A stretch of DNA of 59,454 bases, taken from contig CAYQOU010000021.1 of the NCBI GenBank assembly GCA_964419255.1, positions 1 to 59,454 on the forward strand. Reading direction: 5' to 3'. The translations under genes and the position numbers were made by a program. Below are positions 16,106-24,108 of this stretch, piece after piece. This DNA comes from CAZPHU01 sp964419255 (GTDB lineage Bacteria; Fibrobacterota; Chitinivibrionia; Chitinivibrionales; CAYFVL01). Position 1 is the stretch's first letter. Each line of letters opens with the position of its first letter. The notes under the pieces were generated by a model, which worked only from the letters and a program-made list of their open reading frames with translations, made no database searches and had not been told where the DNA came from.

Positions 16106-17289
16106 GATTTAACTATCGAAAAGATTTCTCTGGCCTGCGATTTCCTATTAAATTGTCGGATATAGTCGTGATCAGGGCTGTAAAATATTTCATGTTTCAG
16201 CGCTTTTTGAAAAAGGTGTTCAATTTCGGCTGCCGAAAAATCGGCTATTTCACCGGCTCCCGCTCTTTTGATAATGTGTTCAGCCTCATTGCCCTTACAG
16301 ACACCAATGATCGGCTTATACAGTCTGAGGTACTCAAGTAATTTGGAACAGACCGTCGAGGACTGATTGGGTACTCCGTAGAACAGAAGAAAGTCATATT
16401 CTCTGGTGATCAATTGCAGACCGGCTTTCTTATCCATATACGGAATAAATGAGACCACATCCTGAATATTCAAAGTATCCACCAGCCGCCGCTCATCTGG
16501 TGTGTAATTGCCTATAAAATCAACCATAAACAAAGGATGTGACTTACTGCTTTTCAGCCGCGCGATAGCATCAAACAAAGGTTTTACGTTACGTTTGCGG
16601 GATGCATTAATGCTTCCGAAGTGTACGAATTTAGTGCTATTTCTTTTTTCCCCCGACGCTGCTTTCCGAGATGATATACCTTCAAAATCATGTTCATCGT
16701 ATCCATTGTAAACAAGATAAGCCGGGGTAGGTGATATCGACTCAAAATATTGTTTGTATTCGGTTGCAATCGTGATTGCAGCGGCTGATTTTTCAAGAAC
16801 ACGGCGTTCGAATCGAAAACGGGTGCCTTTCTGAATAATGTTGGGTAATTCAAGCGGATAATACCCGATACAATCGGTAAAATCGGATATAAGAGGGACA
16901 TTAAGATAACTGCTAATAAACCAGGCGGCTTCCAAGGCATGCACGTGAGGGTATATGACATACACTGCATCATACATTCCCGTACATAGTTTACGTTTGG
17001 TAAATTGTTTTACACGCATTACCCAGTACCAATCGGTATTAAAATAAAATGGCTCAACCATTTTGGTAACGGCTTTACCAATTATTTTTTTCAAAGAGAT
17101 GGGCGGCCTGTACCATCCAGAACTTCCGGCAATCCGATACACCCCATTTTCTACCTGTGATGCAGGAGAAGCGGTGATGACATCTATATGTATATCATTT
17201 TCAGACGCATACGTATACAGAGAATTGGGTCTGTCCGCACCGACTGTTTTCTCAGGCTTAAAATGATATGTCACCAGCAACAAATTCAT
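16087..17289 (-). CDS. family 4-like glycosyltransferase (GT-B fold)
   Basis: 400 residues. The N-terminal half begins MNLLLVTYHFKPEKTVGADRP, a typical GT4 acceptor-domain start, and contains YVIYPHVHALEAAWFIS. The C-terminal half carries KFVHFGSINASRKRNVKPLFDAI and the donor-site region TVCSKLLEYLRLYKPIIGVCKGNE, in which the usual E-X7-E is modified (E...E in KLLEYLRLYKPIIG). It transfers an activated sugar, probably to a lipid-linked or surface glycan. It is preceded at 17 bases by a small ORF and followed by two GT2 genes. Confidence 0.8.
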   Translation of the reverse strand: MNLLLVTYHFKPEKTVGADRPNSLYTYASENDIHIDVITASPASQVENGVYRIAGSSGWYRPPISLKKIIGKAVTKMVEPFYFNTDWYWVMRVKQFTKRKLCTGMYDAVYVIYPHVHALEAAWFISSYLNVPLISDFTDCIGYYPLELPNIIQKGTRFRFERRVLEKSAAAITIATEYKQYFESISPTPAYLVYNGYDEHDFEGISSRKAASGEKRNSTKFVHFGSINASRKRNVKPLFDAIARLKSSKSHPLFMVDFIGNYTPDERRLVDTLNIQDVVSFIPYMDKKAGLQLITREYDFLLFYGVPNQSSTVCSKLLEYLRLYKPIIGVCKGNEAEHIIKRAGAGEIADFSAAEIEHLFQKALKHEIFYSPDHDYIRQFNRKSQAREIFSIVKSCVKAE

Positions 17290-17306
17290 ATATATTTATT
17301 GAACAG

Positions 17307-17525
17307 TTAAATTAAAACGTTCTTCAAAGACTGAGTTATGCACCCTTCCATTAACTTAGCCGACCGACTGCACATTGTGACACACACTTTGGTGTTCAAC
17401 GCTGTTTTCGCCAGATACCACTGTTCTTCTAAAAAATCCAGAATGTATCTGTTTTTCGCCATCCCACCGCCTGAAGTAAAAATTATCCCCATTGGGCTAC
17501 CTTTCGAAGTATGGTCTTTTATCAC
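17307..17525 (-). CDS. small unidentified ORF, possibly truncated
   Basis: 72 codons from a GTG that overlaps the stop of the TIGR02171-like gene (GTGA). The peptide contains MGIIFTSGGGMAKNRYILDF, which looks like the start of a globular nucleotide- or sugar-binding enzyme, then stops. It may be a remnant of an Alg14/EpsD-like or other transferase gene, or a genuine small protein. It fills the space between the TIGR02171-like gene and the glycosyltransferases without a gap, which argues that it is translated. Function unknown. Confidence 0.4.
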   Translation of the reverse strand: MIKDHTSKGSPMGIIFTSGGGMAKNRYILDFLEEQWYLAKTALNTKVCVTMCSRSAKLMEGCITQSLKNVLI

Positions 17526-20500
17526 AGTCCCATATTTAAAAGAACACTATCGATTCTTTCTGAAAACCTCATTGCCCCCTTGGTGTTCAAGTGGTTTGGG
17601 TCAACGAATTCATCCTCTGCATAATCATGTTCACCATAGTTATGAGCATCATAGAAACGCAGCGAAGGTATTTGATTTTCCCATTCTCTCATCAGCGAAT
17701 CGATTTTCTGATATTCTTCCCAGCGCGGGCCATAGCGTCCCATGACTTCTGTGTCGCGATATTCAGGGTGTTGGGGGGCATTGACAATGAGTACCGCGAC
17801 ATCTCTTTGCAGACAACTGTCTACAGCCGCACGTAAAAACCGTATGTTCATCTGTACGATCGAATCCTCGAACGCACTTCCCGTCTGATCAATTATCGGC
17901 TCTCCCCAACCTCCGGTTAACTCTTCCTGTAATGTTCCGGTCGAGTCCACTTCCGGCCAGTCTTCTGAGGAAAGTATATCAATTTTTCTTTGAATCTCAG
18001 CAGGTATGCCATCCCGCCAGAAATTGTTATTTTTATCGTAGTTGTATCCTCTGCTGTCATACAGACCGACAAGCCAGGGATCTTCCGGCCGCGTATCTCT
18101 TGACAAGAAGCCGGGGTCAAGACCTATGACCACCACCTTTAGTTCAGGAGCATGTGGAAGGATATAATTATTGAGCAGAATATTGCTGGTGAGCTGATCG
18201 GCATTGCCTGTTGCCATATTGATTGCCGGCAGAGAAAATAACGAGGTGTGGATTCCGTACGCCTCCGGGGAACTACCCACGACTGCCGCCTCGTAAGTGT
18301 CTCTCCGTTTCCAGAACAGTTTCAGTTTACCTGTTATGAGCATCTGCCCCCCGGCGGCAGTATTTGGAATATTGTACTGCATAAAAGCATGATGTGGATC
18401 TTCTTCTTCCGATAACCCCTGTGGGTCGATCCAGAGAGAGGGCCATCTGATGTTTTCCCCCGATACCAGCGGCAGGTATTCTTTTGTCTCCAGATTTATC
18501 AGAAAAACCGTTGAAACATTTCCGCTGGCTGCGACACCGATACCAAAATCAGGATGGTTGGTGTAGCGGGTATCCTGCCATTGAGCGAAACCTTCGGGAA
18601 CCTGGTAATAATTCACAACATGATTGGTATACAGATCAGACTGAACCACAAAGATATATTCGTGTATTCCGTAACTTTCGCCGACGTGGTGATTGGTTGA
18701 ACGTCCCGAGCCGAAATCAAGCAGCATGACTCTGTCGGTGTATCGATGCCCCGGATTAATGGATACATTGCATACCTGCACCGAATCCTGTAAGCCGTTA
18801 TAAGGTGGGACAAAAAGTGGAAACGTATAGTTGAGACGCCTGTCCCACAGACGGGCTTTCGGGTAACCGGTTGCAAGAAATCGTCCATCGGCCGAAAGAC
18901 CGCCATGATAGGAGCCGGAATCGCGAATAACCGAATACGTACCAAATGCCCCACTGCGCCACTGATGTTTTACCGTTTTTTCATTTCGCCATCGGTTGTC
19001 TGTATTCTGTGACGCACCCGTCGTGTAAATCAGACATGTGTCTACACCATTTGTGTCACACCACCAGTAGGGAAGAAATGCATTTTCTATGGAGACCACG
19101 GTTGAATTCCGCGTGGTATCACCATAAGGGACTACTCCGATACGCGAACCGTCCGAATAACCGGGGTATTGAGTGCCATAGGCAAGCCAGTTTCCATCCG
19201 GCGATATGACAGCCCCTTTGGCGGAAGGATCCACATGCATCGGTTCGGCTTCAAGCCCGTAATCGGAATAATCAACCGTGATGATCTGATTGTCCTCCAG
19301 CGATTCCAGTGTAAATACAAGTTTGCATTCGGTTGTGCCCAAAAACCCTAATACATCGGATTTTTTACTTAAAAGAGTTACCTGAGAGATCGTATCGAGC
19401 TCATCTGAAGACGAGCTTTCCTCACTATCACGGGATTCGAAGGGGCCAAGTGCGATTCGAAAGCCGATCCTCTCCGAGGCTGTTGCGGCTGGGACCTCAT
19501 AGGGTCCTCTGCGGTTTGTTGTTCTAAGGTGAGATTCGCCGAGTTCCCACCCGCCTCCACGTATGGGACGTTGCGAACTTTGTTCAAACTCCTCCAGAGA
19601 CAGATGATGCGGCCCGGTGGGGTTAACGACCAAAGAATCCGGATAAGCGCCAAGCCAGTCGTTGACCCACTCCCAGACATTTCCCGCCATGTCAAACAGT
19701 CCGTTTCCCGTTGGCTGTAGCTGCCCGACTCTCTGCGGTCCGCCTTCCGAGTTTAGGCTCGACCATGCATATTTCTGAGATGAGTCGCTTCCCCAAAAAT
19801 AGGCTGTTTGCGCATTTTGTTTCAGGGCATACTCCCACTCCGCCTCTGTGGGCAGCCGATAGCCCGCCTCTTCATAGTGGATCTGCAGATTCTCTAACAC
19901 ATAGGGACAGCTTCCGGGCACTTCGCAAACTGCCGTATAGCTGTATACGGTATCCAAACCATCGTTTTTACTCATCTTGTTGCAGAAAAGGGCCGCTTCA
20001 TACCAGGTAACGTTATAGACCGGTAAACTGTCACCTCTGCCAAAGTCTCCACGCCCCAGTAACTTCTCAAGAGCACTTTCGCCCATTATCTGTGCATACT
20101 GTCTCTGAGTTATTTCCGTGGGTGAAAGTGCGTAATCGTAGGTGAAACGGACCTCATGAGCCGGCCGCTCAATACTGAGGGCCTGCGGATCATCACTACC
20201 CATGATAAAGGTTGAATCCTTAGCATCGATGTGAACCAGTGCGGTTGGAAACGGCTGAAAAACCGCGGTAATCTGCAGGTCTGAGTTCATTTCAATTGAG
20301 GTGGGATTTTGAATGCTCCGCAGGTCACCTTCAAAACCCGCAAAGTAATACCCCTCCTGCGGCTGCGCCGATAGATAAACGGCAGTACCCGCCAGCAGGG
20401 TATCCTTTTGGGGCTCCCAAAAAACCTCACCGCCATCCGTAGAACTCACCTCCAGCGTAAACAGTGGTGATGGCGCAAGCGGCTCCTCGGTACAACGAAA

Positions 20501-20650
20501 TTGAAGAAGAATGAAAGAAAAGAATATTAGTAGAACAGCAATCCGGCCGAAAGGTACACCACTGATCAGACGCAAGGGAGATTTTTTGAAACTGGATCGA
20601 TCAGGGCGAAAGCCTCTGACTAACTCATCCGTTGACGACATGGTCCTCAC
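17522..20650 (-). CDS. exported multi-domain protein, Fibrobacter TIGR02171-like family (SUMF1 + propeller + SGNH-like)
   Basis: 1042 residues. A hydrophobic segment (IAVLLIFFSFILLQF) is followed by Cys53, perhaps lipidated although the -1 residue is Arg. Residues of about 62-132 form an InlB/'bacterial repeat' domain (AGTAVYLSAQPQEGYYFAGFEGD). Residues of about 140-400 are a SUMF1/FGE-type domain (STFIMGSDD, TEITQRQYAQIMG, GYRLPTEAEWEYA, GLFDMAGNVWEWVNDW, RGGGW, IGFRIA). A WD40/TolB-like middle follows (ISPDGNWLAYG, LSADGRFLATGYP), and the C-terminus has an SGNH-like end (VVVIGLDPGF; FVDPNHLNTKGAMRF). This order matches my memory of TIGR02171, a Fibrobacter paralogous family of unknown function. 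It is six bases behind the propeller gene; ATG at 20641 is an equally possible start. Confidence 0.75.
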   Translation of the reverse strand: MRTMSSTDELVRGFRPDRSSFKKSPLRLISGVPFGRIAVLLIFFSFILLQFRCTEEPLAPSPLFTLEVSSTDGGEVFWEPQKDTLLAGTAVYLSAQPQEGYYFAGFEGDLRSIQNPTSIEMNSDLQITAVFQPFPTALVHIDAKDSTFIMGSDDPQALSIERPAHEVRFTYDYALSPTEITQRQYAQIMGESALEKLLGRGDFGRGDSLPVYNVTWYEAALFCNKMSKNDGLDTVYSYTAVCEVPGSCPYVLENLQIHYEEAGYRLPTEAEWEYALKQNAQTAYFWGSDSSQKYAWSSLNSEGGPQRVGQLQPTGNGLFDMAGNVWEWVNDWLGAYPDSLVVNPTGPHHLSLEEFEQSSQRPIRGGGWELGESHLRTTNRRGPYEVPAATASERIGFRIALGPFESRDSEESSSSDELDTISQVTLLSKKSDVLGFLGTTECKLVFTLESLEDNQIITVDYSDYGLEAEPMHVDPSAKGAVISPDGNWLAYGTQYPGYSDGSRIGVVPYGDTTRNSTVVSIENAFLPYWWCDTNGVDTCLIYTTGASQNTDNRWRNEKTVKHQWRSGAFGTYSVIRDSGSYHGGLSADGRFLATGYPKARLWDRRLNYTFPLFVPPYNGLQDSVQVCNVSINPGHRYTDRVMLLDFGSGRSTNHHVGESYGIHEYIFVVQSDLYTNHVVNYYQVPEGFAQWQDTRYTNHPDFGIGVAASGNVSTVFLINLETKEYLPLVSGENIRWPSLWIDPQGLSEEEDPHHAFMQYNIPNTAAGGQMLITGKLKLFWKRRDTYEAAVVGSSPEAYGIHTSLFSLPAINMATGNADQLTSNILLNNYILPHAPELKVVVIGLDPGFLSRDTRPEDPWLVGLYDSRGYNYDKNNNFWRDGIPAEIQRKIDILSSEDWPEVDSTGTLQEELTGGWGEPIIDQTGSAFEDSIVQMNIRFLRAAVDSCLQRDVAVLIVNAPQHPEYRDTEVMGRYGPRWEEYQKIDSLMREWENQIPSLRFYDAHNYGEHDYAEDEFVDPNHLNTKGAMRFSERIDSVLLNMGL

Positions 20651-20656
20651 TCCACA

Positions 20657-22879
20657 TTACGGCCTTATAATTACTTTTTGTGGACGAGCTGCTTCATTCT
20701 GGGCCTTTGGTACTGCGACATAGGTACCAGGCAATAAATCCTGGGGGATTTCCCAAATATACATCCAGACATTATCAGATTTTCGAACGGGGGTATTGGA
20801 TTCATTCAAGGTGGCTAATAGCTGTCCCTTAACGCTGTATATATTTATGATTGATTGCGCCGCAACATTTCCGAAAACGATTTCGGAGTGGACCTGTTTA
20901 CGAAGTGGATTAGGATAAGCCGTCATCTCTTTATCGGAGGATGCGCTGGTTGAAGGCATGTATCCCAAATCAAATGCGGAAACACCATCTTCCGTCGCTA
21001 TCCATAAAACACCTTCATTGCGATCTATGTCCAGCCAGGATATGGCATTACTGATCAATCCATCGGATTCCGTATAGGTTGTCAATTCACCTTCGAATAC
21101 AGTAGGATACTGCCGGTCTTCTTCGTAAAATGAATCTGGGATATATTCGGATCGCTGCCACTTTATCAAACCATTTTGTTCGCTGCCAAGCCACAACACT
21201 GAATTGTTTTCCTGTTCGATTGTCCTGATATCATCGGGTGAATTGTCAAGGTGCACAAATCCTGTTTCTTTCCTCCATCTGTAAATGCCTTTATCTGTTG
21301 CGAGCCAGGTACAACCGTCGGAAGTTGATGTCATGTCAAAAATGCGCCAGGACATTTCCATTTTCTCAATATTTACACCGTTTCCGTCTAAAGGTGTTCC
21401 ATCATGTGAGATTATGAGAAGCTGTCCATCTGTGGAACCTGCAAATATTCGCCCCGAATGATCTACATTGATGGCAACAAATTGTATATCGGTAGCTTCT
21501 GAAACACGCCAATAATCGGTCGCAGCCGGGTTTTCTACAGCCGGGTTATAGCACACCAGTTTTCCTGAATTACAGTTATATGCCGCAGCCCACAGATATC
21601 CGCTTGAGTCGGTTGCTATGGCATCACTTTTGTTCCAGGAGAAGATGCCGGGTTCGAATCTGTAGAAAGAATCCAGATGAATTACACCGGCAAAATATCG
21701 GCTCCATTGGCCCTTTTCCGTATCATATTTACGTAAACCGCTGCCGTTGGCACCAAACCACATGTTTCCGTGAGCATCCCTGCTGATGCCCACAAACTCG
21801 ATTCCATCTCCTAAAGAACCGAAATCCTCCACATTGGTGCGGTTAAACAGTTGCCACCGCGTGCCATCAAAAGACATAACCCCCTGCCACCAGGGAGTAT
21901 TAGGAACGGTTACCCGGGGGATAAACCAGGTTTTCCCATCAGGACCTACCGCGACGCGAGAGATACTTCCGAAAAACATTCCCGGGATTTCATGCTGCTG
22001 AGCAGCTCCCCGGGATATTGAATAGAAATAATGGTCGGATGTTCCGCACCACACCGTACCCTCCGAGTCGACCTCCAGTGCCGTTATGATACTTGGTAAT
22101 GTGTCGAGACTGTTTCCGTCCTTATAGAGAACAGACGAATCAGCATAGTATTCCGAATTGTTGGCAATTACCGCCAGATGCGGGTAACTCCTGAGCTCTC
22201 CCTCATGCACCAGAAATTTTTTCACACCATCTGCCCGTTCATCAATATTCCATAACGAACGGTTAAAGCTTAAATCGCTTAAGTTTCGGGCATTTATGTC
22301 AGCTTTGGCGTACCCATTGGTAAAACCAACATAAACAGTATCTCCATAGATTATCGCACAGTTTGCTACAGGTCCCACTTCCACCGTTATGTTCCCCGCG
22401 TCAGGATTTGCCGAGTCGAGAGTATCTTTTTGAAACGAGGTGGCATTCACAACTGATGCTTTTTTTTCTATATCAAATACGCTCAATCCTTTCGAAGAAC
22501 TAACCAGAAGATATGACCCATGAATAGAAAGATCACGAATATCCCATTGTACCGAACGATAGGTGTTATAACTGCGGACTCTACCATCTTTATAATAGTA
22601 GAGGGTTCCGTATTCGCTTCCTATCCATAACCCCCCTGCATCATCGCTGGTGAGTGCGGTGAGTTTGATGTCGTTGAATGGTTTGTTTGCGGATTCCAGA
22701 GAAACTGATCCGTTTCTTTCCATGCGGGCAAGACCACCATTTGAGGCGACCCAGATGATGTTATCGGTGATTTCTATGTCATTAACCTTAACGGTGCTGT
22801 TGAAGTTTCTAAAGGGCGAATACGCCTGAGTGTAGGTCCAAAGCAGTAAAGGAAGGAAAAAAAGGTAATTTACCCGCAT
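20657..22879 (-). CDS. secreted two-component-regulator-type propeller protein with T9SS-like C-terminal sorting domain
   Basis: About 740 residues. A signal peptide (MRVNYLFFLPLLLWTYTQA) is followed by two seven-bladed-like propellers of the reg_prop type: repeats of the form 'IWVASNGGLARMERNG', 'GLWIGSEYGTLYYYKDG', 'TVWCGTSDHYFYS', 'MWFGANGSGLRKYD', 'VLWIATEDGVSAFD'. The end (MTAYPNPLRKQ... INIYSVKGQLLATL... LPGTYVAV... KVIIRP) fits the T9SS type A sorting / FlgD-Ig-like domain. It is probably surface displayed or secreted. An in-frame ATG at 22894 is possible, but the signal peptide starts at 22879. First gene of the operon that continues through the TIGR02171-like gene to three glycosyltransferases. 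Confidence 0.75.
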   Translation of the reverse strand: MRVNYLFFLPLLLWTYTQAYSPFRNFNSTVKVNDIEITDNIIWVASNGGLARMERNGSVSLESANKPFNDIKLTALTSDDAGGLWIGSEYGTLYYYKDGRVRSYNTYRSVQWDIRDLSIHGSYLLVSSSKGLSVFDIEKKASVVNATSFQKDTLDSANPDAGNITVEVGPVANCAIIYGDTVYVGFTNGYAKADINARNLSDLSFNRSLWNIDERADGVKKFLVHEGELRSYPHLAVIANNSEYYADSSVLYKDGNSLDTLPSIITALEVDSEGTVWCGTSDHYFYSISRGAAQQHEIPGMFFGSISRVAVGPDGKTWFIPRVTVPNTPWWQGVMSFDGTRWQLFNRTNVEDFGSLGDGIEFVGISRDAHGNMWFGANGSGLRKYDTEKGQWSRYFAGVIHLDSFYRFEPGIFSWNKSDAIATDSSGYLWAAAYNCNSGKLVCYNPAVENPAATDYWRVSEATDIQFVAINVDHSGRIFAGSTDGQLLIISHDGTPLDGNGVNIEKMEMSWRIFDMTSTSDGCTWLATDKGIYRWRKETGFVHLDNSPDDIRTIEQENNSVLWLGSEQNGLIKWQRSEYIPDSFYEEDRQYPTVFEGELTTYTESDGLISNAISWLDIDRNEGVLWIATEDGVSAFDLGYMPSTSASSDKEMTAYPNPLRKQVHSEIVFGNVAAQSIINIYSVKGQLLATLNESNTPVRKSDNVWMYIWEIPQDLLPGTYVAVPKAQNEAARPQKVIIRP

Positions 22880-23007
22880 AAACTCCGCGCCCATTTTTTT
22901 ATCGATGTGAAATCATTTCCTCATAATCTTGTAAATACGGTATGAAACAATTCATTATTGCAGAGCATATCAACAATTGCGGTGGCTGGAAGGCGAAAGG
23001 TGGATAA

Positions 23008-23080
23008 TGGAGCTGAGGGGGATCGAACCCCTGACCTTGGCATTGCGAACGCCACGCTCTCCCAACTGAGCTACAGCCCC
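23008..23080 (-). tRNA. tRNA-Ala (CGC), CCA not encoded
   Basis: Cloverleaf: acceptor GGGGCTG/CAGCTCC with the alanine identity pair G3-U70, D-arm GCTC...GAGC, anticodon stem TGGCG/TGCCA around loop TTCGCAA (anticodon CGC), T-arm AGGGG-TTCGATC-CCCCT, discriminator A. TTA rather than CCA follows. On the minus strand a TATTTT at about 23095-23100 may be its -10. Confidence 0.95.
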
Positions 23081-23171
23081 GATTTAAGTGAGAGTAAAAT
23101 ACATCTGATCATGCAAAGGAGCAAGCTGCATCAGAAAAGAGGTTTTTTGCAGCATGATTCTCATCAATATA

Positions 23172-23200
23172 TTGACAAAAAAAATTATTTAACGTACGAT
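23172..23200 (+). promoter_or_regulatory. sigma-70 promoter of the HTH-STAS gene
   Basis: TTGACA (23172-23177), a 17-bp A+T-rich spacer, then TACGAT (23195-23200). Transcription would begin near 23207, which excludes any start codon upstream and supports the ATG at 23243. Confidence 0.7.
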
Positions 23201-23242
23201 CTTGAGGATACAATTACTATTCCTAAACTTTTCAAAATACTT

Positions 23243-23818
23243 ATGCATAAATCAGACTTGAACTGGGAAATATACCATCGCGTGTATAGACTCGCCGTCA
23301 AAAATGTGGACCCTCAAAGGATTGCGGCTACCCTGAATCTGTCTCTGAAAACGGTCCAGAGTGTGATATATCGCATTCAATCGGCCAAGAAAAGCCTTAA
23401 AAGTGAACATCCCGAATCATTACCTCCATCCCAGGGTACCTATCTGGACCTCTACGTACTTCCCAAAACAAGATATGTCGTTTTGGATCTTAGTGGCTGG
23501 GTCACCGAGCAACACCTGGACAGATTGAGAGAAGAAATCAATAATATCAAGGCTTCCGAATGGAAGACAGTTGCCATTTTGATGGCCGAAGTAAAAGAAA
23601 TCGATCAGCCGGCATTGGATGTGATCATGAATTTCAGTCAGACGTATGCAAACAAGGGCCGCTATGTAGCTATCCTCGATCCCTCTCAGGATATAGAGCC
23701 CTTTATTGAAGAAAATAACCTGGAAGAAAGTATTCCGATTTTCGGAACAGAAAAAATGTTTGAAGAAAAAGCCTTTACCTCCAGAAATCAGAATATATCA
23801 ACCCGGCGCAGATTATAG
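23243..23818 (+). CDS. HTH-STAS fusion protein, putative regulator
   Basis: 191 residues from the ATG at 23243, chosen because the promoter lies just upstream; longer forms would read into antisense tRNA-Ala and cross the promoter. Residues of about 10-55 form a helix-turn-helix like sigma region 4 or LuxR-type DNA-binding modules (DPQRIAATLNLSLKTVQSVIYRIQ). Residues of about 75-180 are a STAS domain (YVVLDLSGWVTEQHLDRLREEI... AEVKEIDQPALDVIMNFSQTY... YVAILDPSQDI). Classic anti-anti-sigma factors carry a phosphorylatable Ser in D-S-S-G; here the position reads DQPA, so phospho-switching is unlikely. It may be a DNA-binding protein whose STAS module senses a partner. Confidence 0.65.
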   Translation: MHKSDLNWEIYHRVYRLAVKNVDPQRIAATLNLSLKTVQSVIYRIQSAKKSLKSEHPESLPPSQGTYLDLYVLPKTRYVVLDLSGWVTEQHLDRLREEINNIKASEWKTVAILMAEVKEIDQPALDVIMNFSQTYANKGRYVAILDPSQDIEPFIEENNLEESIPIFGTEKMFEEKAFTSRNQNISTRRRL

Positions 23819-24098
23819 GCGTTTATTCTGGATATGTTCATTTGCAGTACCTATTTTTACTCTTATGGCATATCTGGGAATTGGCTATTCCGGCCCGAAA
23901 ACCACCTTCTACCTTCGTGCTTTTGTTGAACAACATGGCTTATGGTTAAAAGGCGACCGTCTCCCGCATTTTTTCGGTGATGATTTCGTCGTGCTCTACG
24001 ATTCAAATACCGCACGAGAATTCGTCAGGAAATGCAAATCAGCTGCCCCCAGGCATTCCATTACAGTTTATTCGATGAGTAAGCCACTCCAGGATTAA
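23706..24098 (+). CDS. possible small membrane-anchored protein overlapping the STAS gene
   Basis: The frame is open from a TTG at 23706 and contains one membrane segment (RRLFWICSFAVPIFTLMAYLGIGY), then a soluble region ending in SITVYSMSKPLQD. The start is unclear: an ATG at 23865 would cut into the membrane segment. The frame stops 10 bases before the next ATG, and that next frame is open back to 24079, so a single frameshift between 24079 and 24095 would join the two into one signal-anchored protein. It may thus be either a separate gene or the N-terminus of the downstream protein. Confidence 0.4.
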   Translation: MKKITWKKVFRFSEQKKCLKKKPLPPEIRIYQPGADYRRLFWICSFAVPIFTLMAYLGIGYSGPKTTFYLRAFVEQHGLWLKGDRLPHFFGDDFVVLYDSNTAREFVRKCKSAAPRHSITVYSMSKPLQD

Positions 24099-24108
24099 TG
24101 AGCTTTTG

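Noticed and set aside
22958..23242. N-terminal extension of the HTH-STAS frame back to 22958
   Set aside because: It reads through antisense tRNA-Ala (peptide GDRTPDLGIANATLSQLSY, a well-known tRNA artefact) and through the promoter at 23172-23200.
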